DNA of 56,995 nt from Microvirga massiliensis. Its GTDB lineage: Bacteria; Pseudomonadota; Alphaproteobacteria; Rhizobiales; Beijerinckiaceae. A program made the translations under genes and the position numbers. A model generated the notes under the pieces. That model saw nothing but the letters and a program-made list of their open reading frames with translations. It had not been told where the DNA came from and did no database searches. Positions 17,615-26,359 of this stretch are shown here, one piece after another. The number at the start of each line of letters is the position of its first letter. Position 1 is the stretch's first letter. The DNA lies in the NCBI RefSeq assembly GCF_001006805.1, contig NZ_LN811366.1:72701-129695 (forward strand), written 5' to 3'.

Positions 17615-19132
17615 TTACCGTTCATGAACTCCTGCGAGAACTTGATTTTTCCTGAGCTTGCGATGCGCCCAGACAAAAAGCGGCCACACGAGGCACGCAA
17701 GCGTGATCCCTGCGAGCACGGCAGAGACGGGGCGCTCGAAGAACGGCAACACGCTTCCGTCGGACTTGATCAGCGAGGTCACGAGGTTCTGCTCGACCAT
17801 CGTTCCCATGATGATGCCCAGAACGAGCGCCGCCACGGGATAACCGTTGGCTTCCATGAGGTATCCGACGACACCGAAGAGCGCAACGACGAGCACGGCA
17901 AAGAGATTGTTGCCGATCGCAAAGGAGCCGACTACCGCGCAAATAAGGATCAGTGGCATGATGGCGGAGCGCGGGGCGCGTAGGACCAGCGAAGCGGCGC
18001 GGATCATGACGATGCCGAGCGGGATCATGATGATGTTGGCGACCGCGAAGATGATGCAGAGCGCGTACATGCTGGAGGCACGCTCGGTGAACAGTGTTGG
18101 ACCGGGATTGAGGCCCTTCATATAGAGGACGCCGATGGCGATGGCGGTGATGGTGTCTCCCGGAATGCCGAACAGAAGAGAGGGCACCCAACCGCTTGCA
18201 AGGCTCGCATTGTTGCTGGCGCCCGCCTCCACAAGGCCCTCGACATGGCCTGTGCCGAATTTCTTACGTTCTTTCGAGAAGCGCTTCGCCAGCGCATAGC
18301 TGACCCAGGCTGCCATGTCGGCGCCGGCGCCCGGGAGCACGCCGATGATGATGCCGACGAAATTGCCACGCGTCATCTGGCGCCAATACTTCTTGGTCAG
18401 CTGCCATTGCCCGGCCAGAATGCTCCCGAACTTTCGACGAGGAAGTCGGGGTGGTTCCGGCGCCGCAATGGCACGCATGACCTCCGATACTGCGAACACG
18501 CCCACCATTGCCGGTACGACTTCGATGCCGCCATAGAGATCCGTGAGCCCGAACGTGAAGCGTGGAACGCCTCCCGGGTTTTCAATTCCGATGCTGGATA
18601 TGAGAAGGCCGGCGAGCATGCTGGCGATCGCCTTCACGGGCGATGACCGCGCTACGAGCGTTGCGCACATGAGGCCCAGGAATGCGAGCCAGAAATACTC
18701 ATAGGTCGAGAAGTTCAGCGCCAGTTCTGCCAGCAAAGGCGCCATTAGGATGAGTGAGGCCGTTCCGGCGAGTCCTCCGAGAGCGCTGAACCAGAGGCCT
18801 GCTCCGAGTGCGAGCTCCGCCTGGCCTTTGCGGGTCATCGCATAGGCTTCGTCCGTATAGGCCGCCGAGGCCGGCGTGCCCGGAATGCGCAGAAGGCAGC
18901 CAGGAATGTCGCCGGAGAAGATGGCCATGGCCGAGGCAGAGATGATCGTTGCGATCGCCGCAATCGGAGACAGATAGAACGTGACCGGAACGAGGAGCGC
19001 CGTCGCCATCGTGGCCGAGAGGCCGGGCAGAGCGCCGACCACGAGCCCATAAACGGACGAGGCGATGATCGCGATCAGGACATCGGGAGCGGTAACGAGA
19101 CCGAAGGCTTCGATAAACTGATCCATGATCAC
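17615..19132 (-). CDS. tctA: Tripartite tricarboxylate transporter large subunit TctA
   Basis: A 505-residue polytopic membrane protein that forms the translocation pore of a TTT-family importer. Two family signatures are present: the N-terminal GLVVGALPGLSATMATALLV with the following loop GDIPGCLLRIPGTPASAAYT, and the related second-half motif GVLPGAGADMAAWVSYALAK, reflecting the internal duplication. It overlaps tctB (ATGA at 19129-19132) and is last in the tctCBA operon. The substrate is a carboxylate by family; citrate or another organic acid cannot be told apart by sequence. Confidence 0.96.
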   Translation of the reverse strand: MIMDQFIEAFGLVTAPDVLIAIIASSVYGLVVGALPGLSATMATALLVPVTFYLSPIAAIATIISASAMAIFSGDIPGCLLRIPGTPASAAYTDEAYAMTRKGQAELALGAGLWFSALGGLAGTASLILMAPLLAELALNFSTYEYFWLAFLGLMCATLVARSSPVKAIASMLAGLLISSIGIENPGGVPRFTFGLTDLYGGIEVVPAMVGVFAVSEVMRAIAAPEPPRLPRRKFGSILAGQWQLTKKYWRQMTRGNFVGIIIGVLPGAGADMAAWVSYALAKRFSKERKKFGTGHVEGLVEAGASNNASLASGWVPSLLFGIPGDTITAIAIGVLYMKGLNPGPTLFTERASSMYALCIIFAVANIIMIPLGIVMIRAASLVLRAPRSAIMPLILICAVVGSFAIGNNLFAVLVVALFGVVGYLMEANGYPVAALVLGIIMGTMVEQNLVTSLIKSDGSVLPFFERPVSAVLAGITLACLVWPLFVWAHRKLRKNQVLAGVHER

Positions 19133-19632
19133 CAGGGCATGGGTACGAGGCCGGCTGGGAGCGGCACACGGAGCAACTTGTAGAAGACGAGGTGGACCAG
19201 GATCGGCGCCAGTAATGCGAGCGCAAGCGCATGGCTGAGCCGCGCCCCGAAGGCGAGCGCCGCGACGAGAATGACACCGGCCGCGGTCAGGAAGAACCCG
19301 AGGGTATCCACGACCAGGGCATAGAAGATCAGCAGGGCAGGTGGGATCAGGATCCGTAATCCCTGGAACCGGCCGGGTGCGGCCACGAACTCTCCTTCAG
19401 GAGGCAGGTCCGTATGCGCAGTGAGTTCGGCCTCGGCCTCTTCCTCGAACTGACGGCCAATCCCGAATGCAATCATGAGACCGCATAGACAAAGCCCGAT
19501 GCCAATCACGAGCGGGAACACGTTCGGCCCGATCTGTTGGCCGGGAACCGGCGGGAGCTGTGTGCCTGCATAGGCGGCGATCGCCCCAAGAGCGAACGTG
19601 AATAGGCCGGTGGCGCGATCGGACAGGCGCAT
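19129..19632 (-). CDS. tctB: Tripartite tricarboxylate transporter small subunit TctB
   Basis: A 167-residue membrane protein with four hydrophobic helices and a polar loop between the second and third (about residues 62-90), the form of TctB. Sequence conservation in TctB is low, so the call rests on helix layout, size and position between tctC and tctA. The ATG at 19632 follows a 70-base gap that contains a strong hairpin. Confidence 0.9.
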   Translation of the reverse strand: MRLSDRATGLFTFALGAIAAYAGTQLPPVPGQQIGPNVFPLVIGIGLCLCGLMIAFGIGRQFEEEAEAELTAHTDLPPEGEFVAAPGRFQGLRILIPPALLIFYALVVDTLGFFLTAAGVILVAALAFGARLSHALALALLAPILVHLVFYKLLRVPLPAGLVPMPW

Positions 19633-19662
19633 TCACCAACTCCCGATAGAAGGGCAAGGCAG

Positions 19663-19688
19663 GCGAGCCGGCGATGGTTCCGGCTCGC
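19663..19688 (-). other. Intercistronic hairpin between tctC and tctB
   Basis: A 9-bp perfect stem GCGAGCCGG / CCGGCTCGC with an 8-base loop lies 14 bases after the tctC stop and without a T-run. Such hairpins often protect the upstream message, raising binding-protein output over the membrane subunits. That role is inference. Confidence 0.55.
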
Positions 19689-19702
19689 TCGAGACCAGGG
19701 CG

Positions 19703-20698
19703 TCAGACTTTTGCGAGACCGGCGGCCTTCATGGCCTTGCCCATCTGTTCGTCGGCAGAGTCCATGAACTGGGCGAAGGCCTGTGATTCGGCCCATTTCA
19801 CGCCGAACCCGCGGCTCGACATGAACTCGTTGTATTCCTTCGACTCGTAGACCTTCTGCAGCGCCGGGATGAGCTTGCTCTGAACCTCCTGCGGCAGGTT
19901 TTTCGGTCCTGCAATGCCGCGCCACGCGCCGGTGGAGTAGTCGATCCCGAGTTCCTCCTTGAGGGTCGGTACGTTCGGGAAGGTCGGGTTGCGCTCCTTG
20001 GCCATGATGGCAAGGCTCCTTGCTTTGCCGGCCTCGATCATGGCCCGCCCCTCGGGAACCGAGCAGGTCACGATATCCAGCCCACCCGCCGCAAGGTCCT
20101 GCATCGCAGGCGCCGCGCCGTTGGACGGCACCCAGGCGACGTGATCCGGTTTCAGGCCCATGGCCTGCAGCCACCCGACGAGTGCGAGGTGCCAGATTCC
20201 GCCCTGACCGGTGCCCGAAGCCTTCAATTTGCCGGGCGGCGCGGCCTTGATAGCCTCCGCGAGTTCCTTGACATTCTTATAGGAGCTGCTCCCGGTGACC
20301 TGAATTCCGGGTGGGTCCTCGTTCATCAGCGCAAGCGGCGTATAGCTCCGCGGCGTGAGCTCCGTCAGGCCCTGCCAATGCATCATCGAGATTTCGACGG
20401 TGATGATGCCGAGGTTGTAGCCGTCCGGATTGGCGGACGCGATCGCCTGGTGACCGACCACGCCGCTGCCGCCCGTCCGATTGACGACGTTCACGGGCTG
20501 GCCCAACTCCTTCTCCAGAAGCCCAGCCACGATACGGGCCGTGGCGTCGGTCCCGCCCCCAGCACCCCAGGGGCAGATCATCGTAATCGGGCGATTCGGG
20601 TAGCCGCTCTGAGCTGAAGTTGGCCTGAGACCCAACCCTGCTGCCGAGCCGGCAGCTCCAGCCGCCACCATGAATCCACGCCGCGTGAACGAAGCCAT
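19703..20698 (-). CDS. tctC: TctC-family periplasmic solute-binding protein
   Basis: A 331-residue Bug/TctC-type receptor that captures a carboxylate for the TctAB channel. The leader has FTRRGFMVAAGAAG, compatible with twin-arginine export, ending near PTSAQS. The mature part starts with the family block YPNRPITMICPWGAGGGTDA and later has VVNRTGGSGVVGHQAI and GYNLGIIT, typical of ligand-binding loops. The ATG at 20698 follows GGAGGAAA. A hairpin sits just upstream in the leader. The operon order is tctC-tctB-tctA. Confidence 0.95.
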   Translation of the reverse strand: MASFTRRGFMVAAGAAGSAAGLGLRPTSAQSGYPNRPITMICPWGAGGGTDATARIVAGLLEKELGQPVNVVNRTGGSGVVGHQAIASANPDGYNLGIITVEISMMHWQGLTELTPRSYTPLALMNEDPPGIQVTGSSSYKNVKELAEAIKAAPPGKLKASGTGQGGIWHLALVGWLQAMGLKPDHVAWVPSNGAAPAMQDLAAGGLDIVTCSVPEGRAMIEAGKARSLAIMAKERNPTFPNVPTLKEELGIDYSTGAWRGIAGPKNLPQEVQSKLIPALQKVYESKEYNEFMSSRGFGVKWAESQAFAQFMDSADEQMGKAMKAAGLAKV

Positions 20699-20715
20699 TC
20701 TGTTTCCTCCGCGAT

Positions 20716-20736
20716 GCCACGGCTTGGTGCCGTGGC
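20716..20736 (-). promoter_or_regulatory. Leader hairpin before tctC
   Basis: GCCACGGC and GCCGTGGC pair around a 5-base loop and end about 17 bases before the tctC start, directly ahead of its ribosome site GGAGGAAA. It could affect translation or mark the 5' end. It also has TTTA after it on the plus strand, so a plus-strand terminator reading is possible though no gene precedes it there. Confidence 0.4.
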
Positions 20737-20977
20737 TTTATTGACGAGCGTAACGGTAACACCGCGGCCGAGCGGCCTCAACACATCCATTGCTCACCAT
20801 GACATTGCGTCAACAGGGACCGGCGCGGCGCACGCCCGGGGGAGCCACTGCTGCGCGACTCCAGCGCCAGAGCGCGAATGAGAACGCCTCTTTCCCACGT
20901 CTTCGGGTTTCAAGGCACGGGCACCCACCTCCAGAGCAGAGTGGCGTCGGATTTCGAGGAGCCGTACACAAAAGAAA

Positions 20978-21005
20978 CCACCCGCGCTTCTTCCTGCGCG
21001 GGTGG
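20978..21005 (-). terminator. Intrinsic terminator of the cytochrome c gene
   Basis: A 10-bp perfect stem (CCACCCGCGC / GCGCGGGTGG) with an 8-base loop lies 68 bases past the stop of the minus-strand cytochrome c gene. It is followed in that direction by TTTCTTTTG. Stem plus T-run is the form of a Rho-independent terminator. The rest of the 374-base gap 20699-21072 shows only the tctC leader hairpin. Confidence 0.85.
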
Positions 21006-21072
21006 CGAATAGCCGTAGAGCCAGAGAATGAGTGTTGTCCGCCCTCGCTATCGGCCGCGAATAACCCTCAGG

Positions 21073-21501
21073 TCAGCGGCTGGCGTACTTTGCGGAGTCG
21101 AGCGACGAAGTCTTCTTTCCGCTGGCATCGTACTGCTTGAGGAAGGCAATCAGATCGTTGATCTTCTCTTCGTCTTTCAACCCGGCATAGACCATCTTCG
21201 TGCCAGGAACTTTTGCCTTGGGATTTTTGATATACTCGTGGAACGTCGCCTCATCCCATGTGAGACCGGAGTTCTTCATGGCAGCCGAATAGCTGTATCC
21301 TTCGACCGAGCCGGCCTTGCGGCCGATCAGGCCATTGAGCTCCGGTCCGACGCCGTTCTTCGCTGTCTCGCCGATCTGGTGGCACGCGCGGCACTGCGCG
21401 AAGACCTTCGCGCCATCCTCGGCACTGGGATCGGCCGATGCAGATGCCAGAGGGGTCGCTGCCATGAGCACGAAGGCGAGGCCGGTGAGAACTCTATGCA
21501 T
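21073..21501 (-). CDS. Periplasmic class I cytochrome c (c2/c550 type)
   Basis: A soluble electron carrier of 142 aa. A signal peptide (residues about 1-23, ending ASASA) precedes the haem motif CRACH (about residue 37) and the Met ligand in PGTKMVYAG. The layout FAQCRACHQIGETAKNGVGP and ELNGLIGRKAGS is that of mitochondrial-type cytochrome c2. It could feed the caa3 oxidase or the nitrogen-oxide reductases in this window. The ATG at 21501 has GGAGGAG before it; a strong terminator follows, so it is probably monocistronic. Confidence 0.93.
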   Translation of the reverse strand: MHRVLTGLAFVLMAATPLASASADPSAEDGAKVFAQCRACHQIGETAKNGVGPELNGLIGRKAGSVEGYSYSAAMKNSGLTWDEATFHEYIKNPKAKVPGTKMVYAGLKDEEKINDLIAFLKQYDASGKKTSSLDSAKYASR

Positions 21502-21601
21502 TTACTGCTCCTCCGGAGAAGGTGAGATCCGGTTGAAACGAGGGGGCGTTACAACCAGTTCCCTATAAGCGAATATGAGCGGCTCACGTCAACCGCCTAG
21601 C

Positions 21602-22318
21602 TCAGTCCGGTAGCTTTTTCGCTCCCGGCTTCCCGACCGTGCCGGTCGCGAGCGGCTGCCCGTTGGTTCCCGAACTCGCAGTCTGGAGAATTCTCTGAGC
21701 TTCGGAAAGCTGCGCCTTCAGCTCGGGCAGAGCGGAACTCGTCAGCTCCTCGAAGCCTGATTCTTGCGACAGGCGCTGCAGCGCGGAGATGGTCTCAGGG
21801 TAATTCTGTGCCACCCACTGAGCCAGGCTAACCCCGAATTGCTTCTCGTCTGCCTGCCGAGCCAGACTGTCAAAGGTCGCACGCTGATCCGCCGGCATTT
21901 GTTCCGACGCCCGGAGGCCAGGCACAGCGGCGGTCAATGCCCTGTTGATTCGGCTGTTCGTCACGAACATCCGATCGCCCAGCTCGTGAGCGGCTTCGCT
22001 GGCGTGGCGATCCGCAGCGAGATTCCCATACTGCTGAGCCGTCACCGTGTTTTCAGCAAGTGATTCGACCGTCTGGCGGATCTCGGGGGAGAGCGATTGC
22101 GCCGAGCTGGTCACGCTGGACCCTACCTGCGGCGCATGCACCGTGCCACCATGGCTTTCCGGCCGCCCGCCATCTTTGAACGGATCGGCCGGCGGGTTGC
22201 TGGTCGGTTCGGGTGAGGCTCGGGACGGGGTTGTCGAGGGGGCTTGACCCTGTTGAGCCAAGGCCGGTGGGATCGCGAGGAGAGCGCACAGAGCAGTCGC
22301 CGCGAGTTGTAACTTCAT
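21602..22318 (-). CDS. Exported DUF4142 protein
   Basis: A 238-residue protein with a clean signal peptide (cut near AIPPALAQQ), a Pro/Ser-rich linker (about 23-75) and a DUF4142 four-helix region (about 85-210). The helical region contains AADRHASEAAHELGDRMFVT and LARQADEKQFGVSLAQWVAQ. DUF4142 domains resemble ferritin-like bundles, and many are exported in rhizobia; no activity is established. It stands between monocistronic-looking neighbours and no operon partner is evident. Confidence 0.82.
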   Translation of the reverse strand: MKLQLAATALCALLAIPPALAQQGQAPSTTPSRASPEPTSNPPADPFKDGGRPESHGGTVHAPQVGSSVTSSAQSLSPEIRQTVESLAENTVTAQQYGNLAADRHASEAAHELGDRMFVTNSRINRALTAAVPGLRASEQMPADQRATFDSLARQADEKQFGVSLAQWVAQNYPETISALQRLSQESGFEELTSSALPELKAQLSEAQRILQTASSGTNGQPLATGTVGKPGAKKLPD

Positions 22319-22468
22319 GTTCAGACCTCCTGCATCGTGTCGGAGGTCAATTGCGAGAAATCCGCGAGGTTACTCTTGCCAAGCTGCGCTCGACCCTTTC
22401 GCTGGAGGATCAGCCCGGAAGAGCCCCATACTACCGCGGGCGCGGTAAATCGACCGAAATGGGAAGCG

Positions 22469-22783
22469 TCAGGCAGCCTTCGGCAGCGCCACTTCGAGGC
22501 CGTCCAACTCTTCGTTCCAGAGAATCTGGCAGGCAAGCCGCGTGTTCGGCGTCACGAGCGGCAATTCGTCGAGTTTCGCTTCCTCTTCCTCGGAGCGCGG
22601 CGGGAGACGGGCCCGCCATGTGTCGGCGACTTCGACATGGCACATTCCGCAACTCGCCGCGCCGCCGCACTCGCAACCGATCGGGAGCCCCCAATCCCGA
22701 ATGATTTCCATGAGACGCCAGCCGTCCTCCGCTTCGAGGACATGGCGACAACCCTGCGGGTCGATGACGATCGCGACACTCAT
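22469..22783 (-). CDS. 2Fe-2S ferredoxin
   Basis: A 104-residue plant/adrenodoxin-type ferredoxin. Three cluster ligands are in CECGGAASCGMC and the fourth in RLACQILW near residue 84, the C-X5-C-X2-C-Xn-C pattern with an extra Cys in the first group. The ATG at 22783, with AGGAA upstream, begins the domain at MSVAIVIDP; the frame is open further up but without signal. The partner oxidoreductase is not in the window. It lies 220 bases from nosX and transcribes in the same direction, so read-through from the nos operon is possible. Confidence 0.92.
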   Translation of the reverse strand: MSVAIVIDPQGCRHVLEAEDGWRLMEIIRDWGLPIGCECGGAASCGMCHVEVADTWRARLPPRSEEEEAKLDELPLVTPNTRLACQILWNEELDGLEVALPKAA

Positions 22784-23002
22784 GAGCACGATTCCTGGAG
22801 CACGTGCAGGCATGTCGGGCCAACTGTCCGGCTTCATGCGGATACGACGGCACGGCCGAGCCTGCCTCTCGGGGGTCCCTATACGCGAGAGGAGGAGGGC
22901 TCTCTTTGATCGGGATCAAGCCCAGTCGGGCATGCGACGATGCTCTGGAGGACCCTTGCGCCGGCGCACAGACTGCGGTCCCGACTCGCCGTGGCTGCGT
23001 TC

Positions 23003-24004
23003 TCAGGCGGCGCTCAGAATCCTTCGCTCGCCGGAAGTGGATGTCAGATGGACCTTCCCGCGCCCCAGGCTTCGAAGTACTCCTTCGATCTCCTCCTGTG
23101 AGAGAATAGCGAAAGCCGTCGACAAGGCGTCTGCCTCCGTTGCTGTGGGTGTAATGGTGGTCACGCTCGCATGCCTGTTCGGCGAGAGGCCAGTGCGCGG
23201 ATCGAAGAGATGGGTGAAACGCCCCTCTGGGTCGAAGCGGAAACCATAGCCGCCGGAGGTCGCGACAGCGCGATCGGTAATCCGAAGCGTTTCCGACACG
23301 CGCAACGGCTCGTTCGGATCGGCAATGCCTATGGCCCAGGCGCTCCCATCCGGACGGGAGCCTATAGCGCGGGTTTCCCCCATATCCACAAGGCTGTGCG
23401 CGATCCCGGCGGACCGCAGGAGATTGACGACGTGATCGGTCGCGAAGCCCTGCGCAATACCGTTCAGGGTTAGGGCTACGCCATGCCGGCCGAGCGCGAC
23501 CCGATTCTCATCAAACACCACGGCTCCGAAGCCCACCCGTGAGAGGGCGGTCTGAAGCGCTTCTTTGGACGGTCCACGCGGATCGGCTCCGGGTCGCGTG
23601 AAGTGATCACTGTAAAGCGTCCAAAGCGCTTGGACCGTTGGGTCGAAGGCACCGCCGGTCATCTCGAAATAGCGGCGGCACTCGCGCAGCACGGTGACGA
23701 GTTCCGGCGGTGGGGCGACGAGGAAACCCTGACGGTTCAGAGATACGAGAGCCGAGCCGTCCTGATAAAGACTGAAAATCCGCTCGAGCCGGCGAACCTC
23801 GGCGAGCGCACGTTCCACGAGAGACTCGGCCGCGACGCGGTCATGATGATGGATCTGCAGAGTTGCCACTGCGCCCATGGCCTCGCCGCGCCAACTGACG
23901 ACATGTGCCTCCGCCCTAACGACACGTCCGAGCGGAAGCAGGCTCAGGCCGGCGGCTGCCGCCGAGACTCCGATGAGGCGTCTGCGCGAAACGAGCGGAG
24001 CCAT
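23003..24004 (-). CDS. nosX: NosX: FAD:protein FMN transferase (ApbE family)
   Basis: An exported ApbE-type flavin transferase of 333 aa that attaches FMN covalently to Thr of NosR. The N-terminus SRRRLIGVSAAAAGLSLLPL suits twin-arginine export. Family blocks are WRGEAMGAVATLQI, GGAFDPTVQALW, LTLNGIAQGFATDHV and SLVDMGETRAIG, followed by the metal-site region ATEADALSTAFAIL. Placement after nosL at the end of the nos operon gives the NosX assignment. The ATG at 24004 has AGGAG before it, and nosL ends 15 bases earlier. Confidence 0.92.
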   Translation of the reverse strand: MAPLVSRRRLIGVSAAAAGLSLLPLGRVVRAEAHVVSWRGEAMGAVATLQIHHHDRVAAESLVERALAEVRRLERIFSLYQDGSALVSLNRQGFLVAPPPELVTVLRECRRYFEMTGGAFDPTVQALWTLYSDHFTRPGADPRGPSKEALQTALSRVGFGAVVFDENRVALGRHGVALTLNGIAQGFATDHVVNLLRSAGIAHSLVDMGETRAIGSRPDGSAWAIGIADPNEPLRVSETLRITDRAVATSGGYGFRFDPEGRFTHLFDPRTGLSPNRHASVTTITPTATEADALSTAFAILSQEEIEGVLRSLGRGKVHLTSTSGERRILSAA

Positions 24005-24018
24005 GACACGTCTCCTGT

Positions 24019-24615
24019 TCAGTGCGCCTGCCCGGGACGATGTGCCGAAGGCGCCGGGTGGTCGTGCTCCGCAGCCTCGACATCGTGCTCATCGTCGACG
24101 GAACTCGTCTCCTCGAGCGTGCCGAGGACGTAGTCTTTCGGGATGTCTGAAAAGGAGACGATCTGCCCGCCATTCTCGGCTGCGAATTTCTCCGCAGCAG
24201 CCCGGTCGGAGAACGGGACCGTCTCGGGAGCGCCCATGCCGCCCTTCATGCGACTGCCGACCACGAAGACGGCCTGCTTCGCGTCCACCCAATTCGTTTC
24301 ACCGGGCTCGTCCCACGAGGGCGCCTTGGCCATGTCGGATACATAGATGGCCGCAATGTCCTTCGGCTCCTCCGGCAGCATCGTGAAGGAGACGGCGTCA
24401 CGCGCTGACGAGAACCATACGGGCTCCCGGCGGCTCGCGAGAATGATCTGCCCCTTCGGCCCGGTGTGCTCCAGGACGTTCATCCCGCAATAGTGGCCGA
24501 CGGCAGAGGCCGTCAGCTCATGTGCGGGCGGAGGCGCTGCCGCGGTCTTCTGTTCGTTGCAGGCGCCGAGTGTCAGCGTTCCGATCAGGACGCCGGCAAT
24601 GGCGAGGAATCTCAT
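24019..24615 (-). CDS. nosL: NosL copper-delivery lipoprotein
   Basis: A Cu(I) chaperone for the NosZ active site, 198 aa. The start at 24615 is set by an ATGA overlap with nosY, an AGGAGAG site and an immediate lipoprotein leader with LGAC. The copper motif CGM is present in GHYCGMNVLEHTGPKG, and a second NosL block reads WVDAKQAVFVVGSRMKGGMG. A His-rich C-terminal tail (EHDHPAPSAHRPGQAH) may add metal affinity. Upstream in-frame codons give an Arg-rich, unlikely extension. Confidence 0.93.
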   Translation of the reverse strand: MRFLAIAGVLIGTLTLGACNEQKTAAAPPPAHELTASAVGHYCGMNVLEHTGPKGQIILASRREPVWFSSARDAVSFTMLPEEPKDIAAIYVSDMAKAPSWDEPGETNWVDAKQAVFVVGSRMKGGMGAPETVPFSDRAAAEKFAAENGGQIVSFSDIPKDYVLGTLEETSSVDDEHDVEAAEHDHPAPSAHRPGQAH

Positions 24616-25442
24616 AATTCTCTCCTGGAAAAAGCGAGCGCCGCGAGCCCGAGCGGCACGAGAGCCCATGCCGCGAGTGCGGAGACGAGGACCGTCGCGC
24701 TCAAGGTGGCGTTGTCCGCGATTCCGGCCATGCCCGACAGCGCGCTCACATTGGCGAAACCGGACAGGTTTAGGATTCGATATACGTCGGTCGGGTTGAG
24801 AAGGAGCAGAGCGCTGAGGAGGCCACCCGTAACATTCTGCCCCTGGTCAACGACCAGCAGGCCGAGGAGGGCCATGTCGTAGATCAGCACGAACACGAGC
24901 CAGATCCCGACCGCGATGCCGCCGGCCGTGCCGCGGTCCCGGACCAGGGCGCTGACGAGATAGCCGACGGCAATGAAAACCGCGCCGAGTAGTACGGAAG
25001 AGCCGATCATCGATGCGAATGCCGCCCAGCTCTCCGGATAGATCTCGGCGCCGGTCGCGAGGAGGGCTCCCGCAGCTGCGCCGTAGCCGAGCAGCGTCGC
25101 AAAGGCGAGGATCGCAAGATGCCCGACGAACTTGCCGAGAAGCACCTGCCAGCGCGCCACCGGATAGCTCAACAACAGCAGCATGGTGCCGCGCTCCATC
25201 TCGCCGACGATGGCATCGTGCGAGATCAGCAGTGCGATCAGCGGCAGGAGGAAGATCGTCAGACTCGAGAGGCTCACGATCACGACGTCGAGCGCTCGGA
25301 CGCCAACATTCCCCGTCGGCGCGCTCCCCAGGAAGGTGAGTGTCAGCGCGAGCGCTGCGAGGAGGAGCGTGGTCGCGAGAACCCACCGGTTCCTGAAACC
25401 CTCCTGAATCTCCTTGCGCGCGACGATCAGGATGTTCCTCAT
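24612..25442 (-). CDS. nosY: NosY ABC-type membrane protein
   Basis: The membrane subunit (276 aa) of the NosFY ABC exporter that works with NosD and NosL to build the CuZ site of NosZ. It shows six hydrophobic helices, starting with the amphipathic block ARKEIQEGFRNRWVLATTLL, typical of ABC-2 type permeases. It overlaps nosF (ATGA at 25439-25442) and nosL. Confidence 0.93.
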   Translation of the reverse strand: MRNILIVARKEIQEGFRNRWVLATTLLLAALALTLTFLGSAPTGNVGVRALDVVIVSLSSLTIFLLPLIALLISHDAIVGEMERGTMLLLLSYPVARWQVLLGKFVGHLAILAFATLLGYGAAAGALLATGAEIYPESWAAFASMIGSSVLLGAVFIAVGYLVSALVRDRGTAGGIAVGIWLVFVLIYDMALLGLLVVDQGQNVTGGLLSALLLLNPTDVYRILNLSGFANVSALSGMAGIADNATLSATVLVSALAAWALVPLGLAALAFSRREL

Positions 25443-26359
25443 TGCACTGCCTCCTGCGTGCGAAGGAAGTGCGCATAGAGCTCATCCAAGGTCGGCGGGA
25501 CCACGTCGAGATCTTCGACCGGAGCGCCTTCTCCCATAGCACGCCTGAGCACCGCGATCTTCTGTTCGTGAGCGGCGTCGATCTCGACGAAATGGCCGTT
25601 GACGCGACGCCAATCATCGACGGGGCCCAGCCATCTCGGGATGTCGCTGAGTGCTTCGTCCGTGACCTTCAGGCGGATGCGCGTCGGGAGCCGTGCGATG
25701 CGACGGAGTTCGTCGAGTGTGCCGTCGGCGACTTTCAGTCCCCGATTCATGATGATGACCCGTCCGGCCCGCTCCTCCAGTTCGGTCAGGGCGTGCGAGG
25801 ACAGGAGCACGGTCGCGCCGCGCGCGCGCAACTCCTCGACAATATCATAGAAGGTCTGGCGCAAAGCCGGATCCAGACCGGTAGTTGGCTCATCGAGAAG
25901 GAGAATACGCGGCTCCCCGAGCAGCGCCTGCGCCAGACCGAGGCGCTGACGCATGCCTTTCGAATAGGTGCCCACCCTTCGATCCGCGGCATGGGTGAGG
26001 CCGACACGTTCGAGTAGTGACGCGACCTCGCGCTTGTTCTGCCGCTTCAGGCGCGCATAGAAGGCGAGCGTCTCCTGTCCAGTCAGCGCCGTGTTGAAAG
26101 AGACGTTCTCGGGAAGGTATCCGAGCCGGCGCCGCGCGGCGAATTCACCGGCGGCAGGATCATCGCCCAGCACTCTGATGGTCCCGGAGGTTGGACGGAT
26201 GAGGCCCAGCATCAGCTTCATGAGAGTGGTCTTGCCCGCCCCGTTGTGGCCGACGAGCGCGATCGTTTCCCCCTCGCCAAGAGTGAGCGAGACACCACGA
26301 ACAGCCTCGACCTTCCCGAAGCGCTTCACGACACGGTGAATCTCGACGGTGTCGGTCAC
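25439..26359 (-). CDS. nosF: NosF ABC-type ATPase
   Basis: The nucleotide-binding subunit (306 aa) of NosFY. Walker A is GHNGAGKTTLM (about residue 37), the signature is YSKGMRQRLGLAQALL, and Walker B is ILLLDEPTTGLDP with a following H-loop SSHALTELE. It begins with a GTG at 26359 that overlaps the nosD stop as GTGA. The C-terminal 90 residues form the accessory domain of ABC-2 ATPases. All catalytic residues are present. Confidence 0.94.
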   Translation of the reverse strand: MTDTVEIHRVVKRFGKVEAVRGVSLTLGEGETIALVGHNGAGKTTLMKLMLGLIRPTSGTIRVLGDDPAAGEFAARRRLGYLPENVSFNTALTGQETLAFYARLKRQNKREVASLLERVGLTHAADRRVGTYSKGMRQRLGLAQALLGEPRILLLDEPTTGLDPALRQTFYDIVEELRARGATVLLSSHALTELEERAGRVIIMNRGLKVADGTLDELRRIARLPTRIRLKVTDEALSDIPRWLGPVDDWRRVNGHFVEIDAAHEQKIAVLRRAMGEGAPVEDLDVVPPTLDELYAHFLRTQEAVQ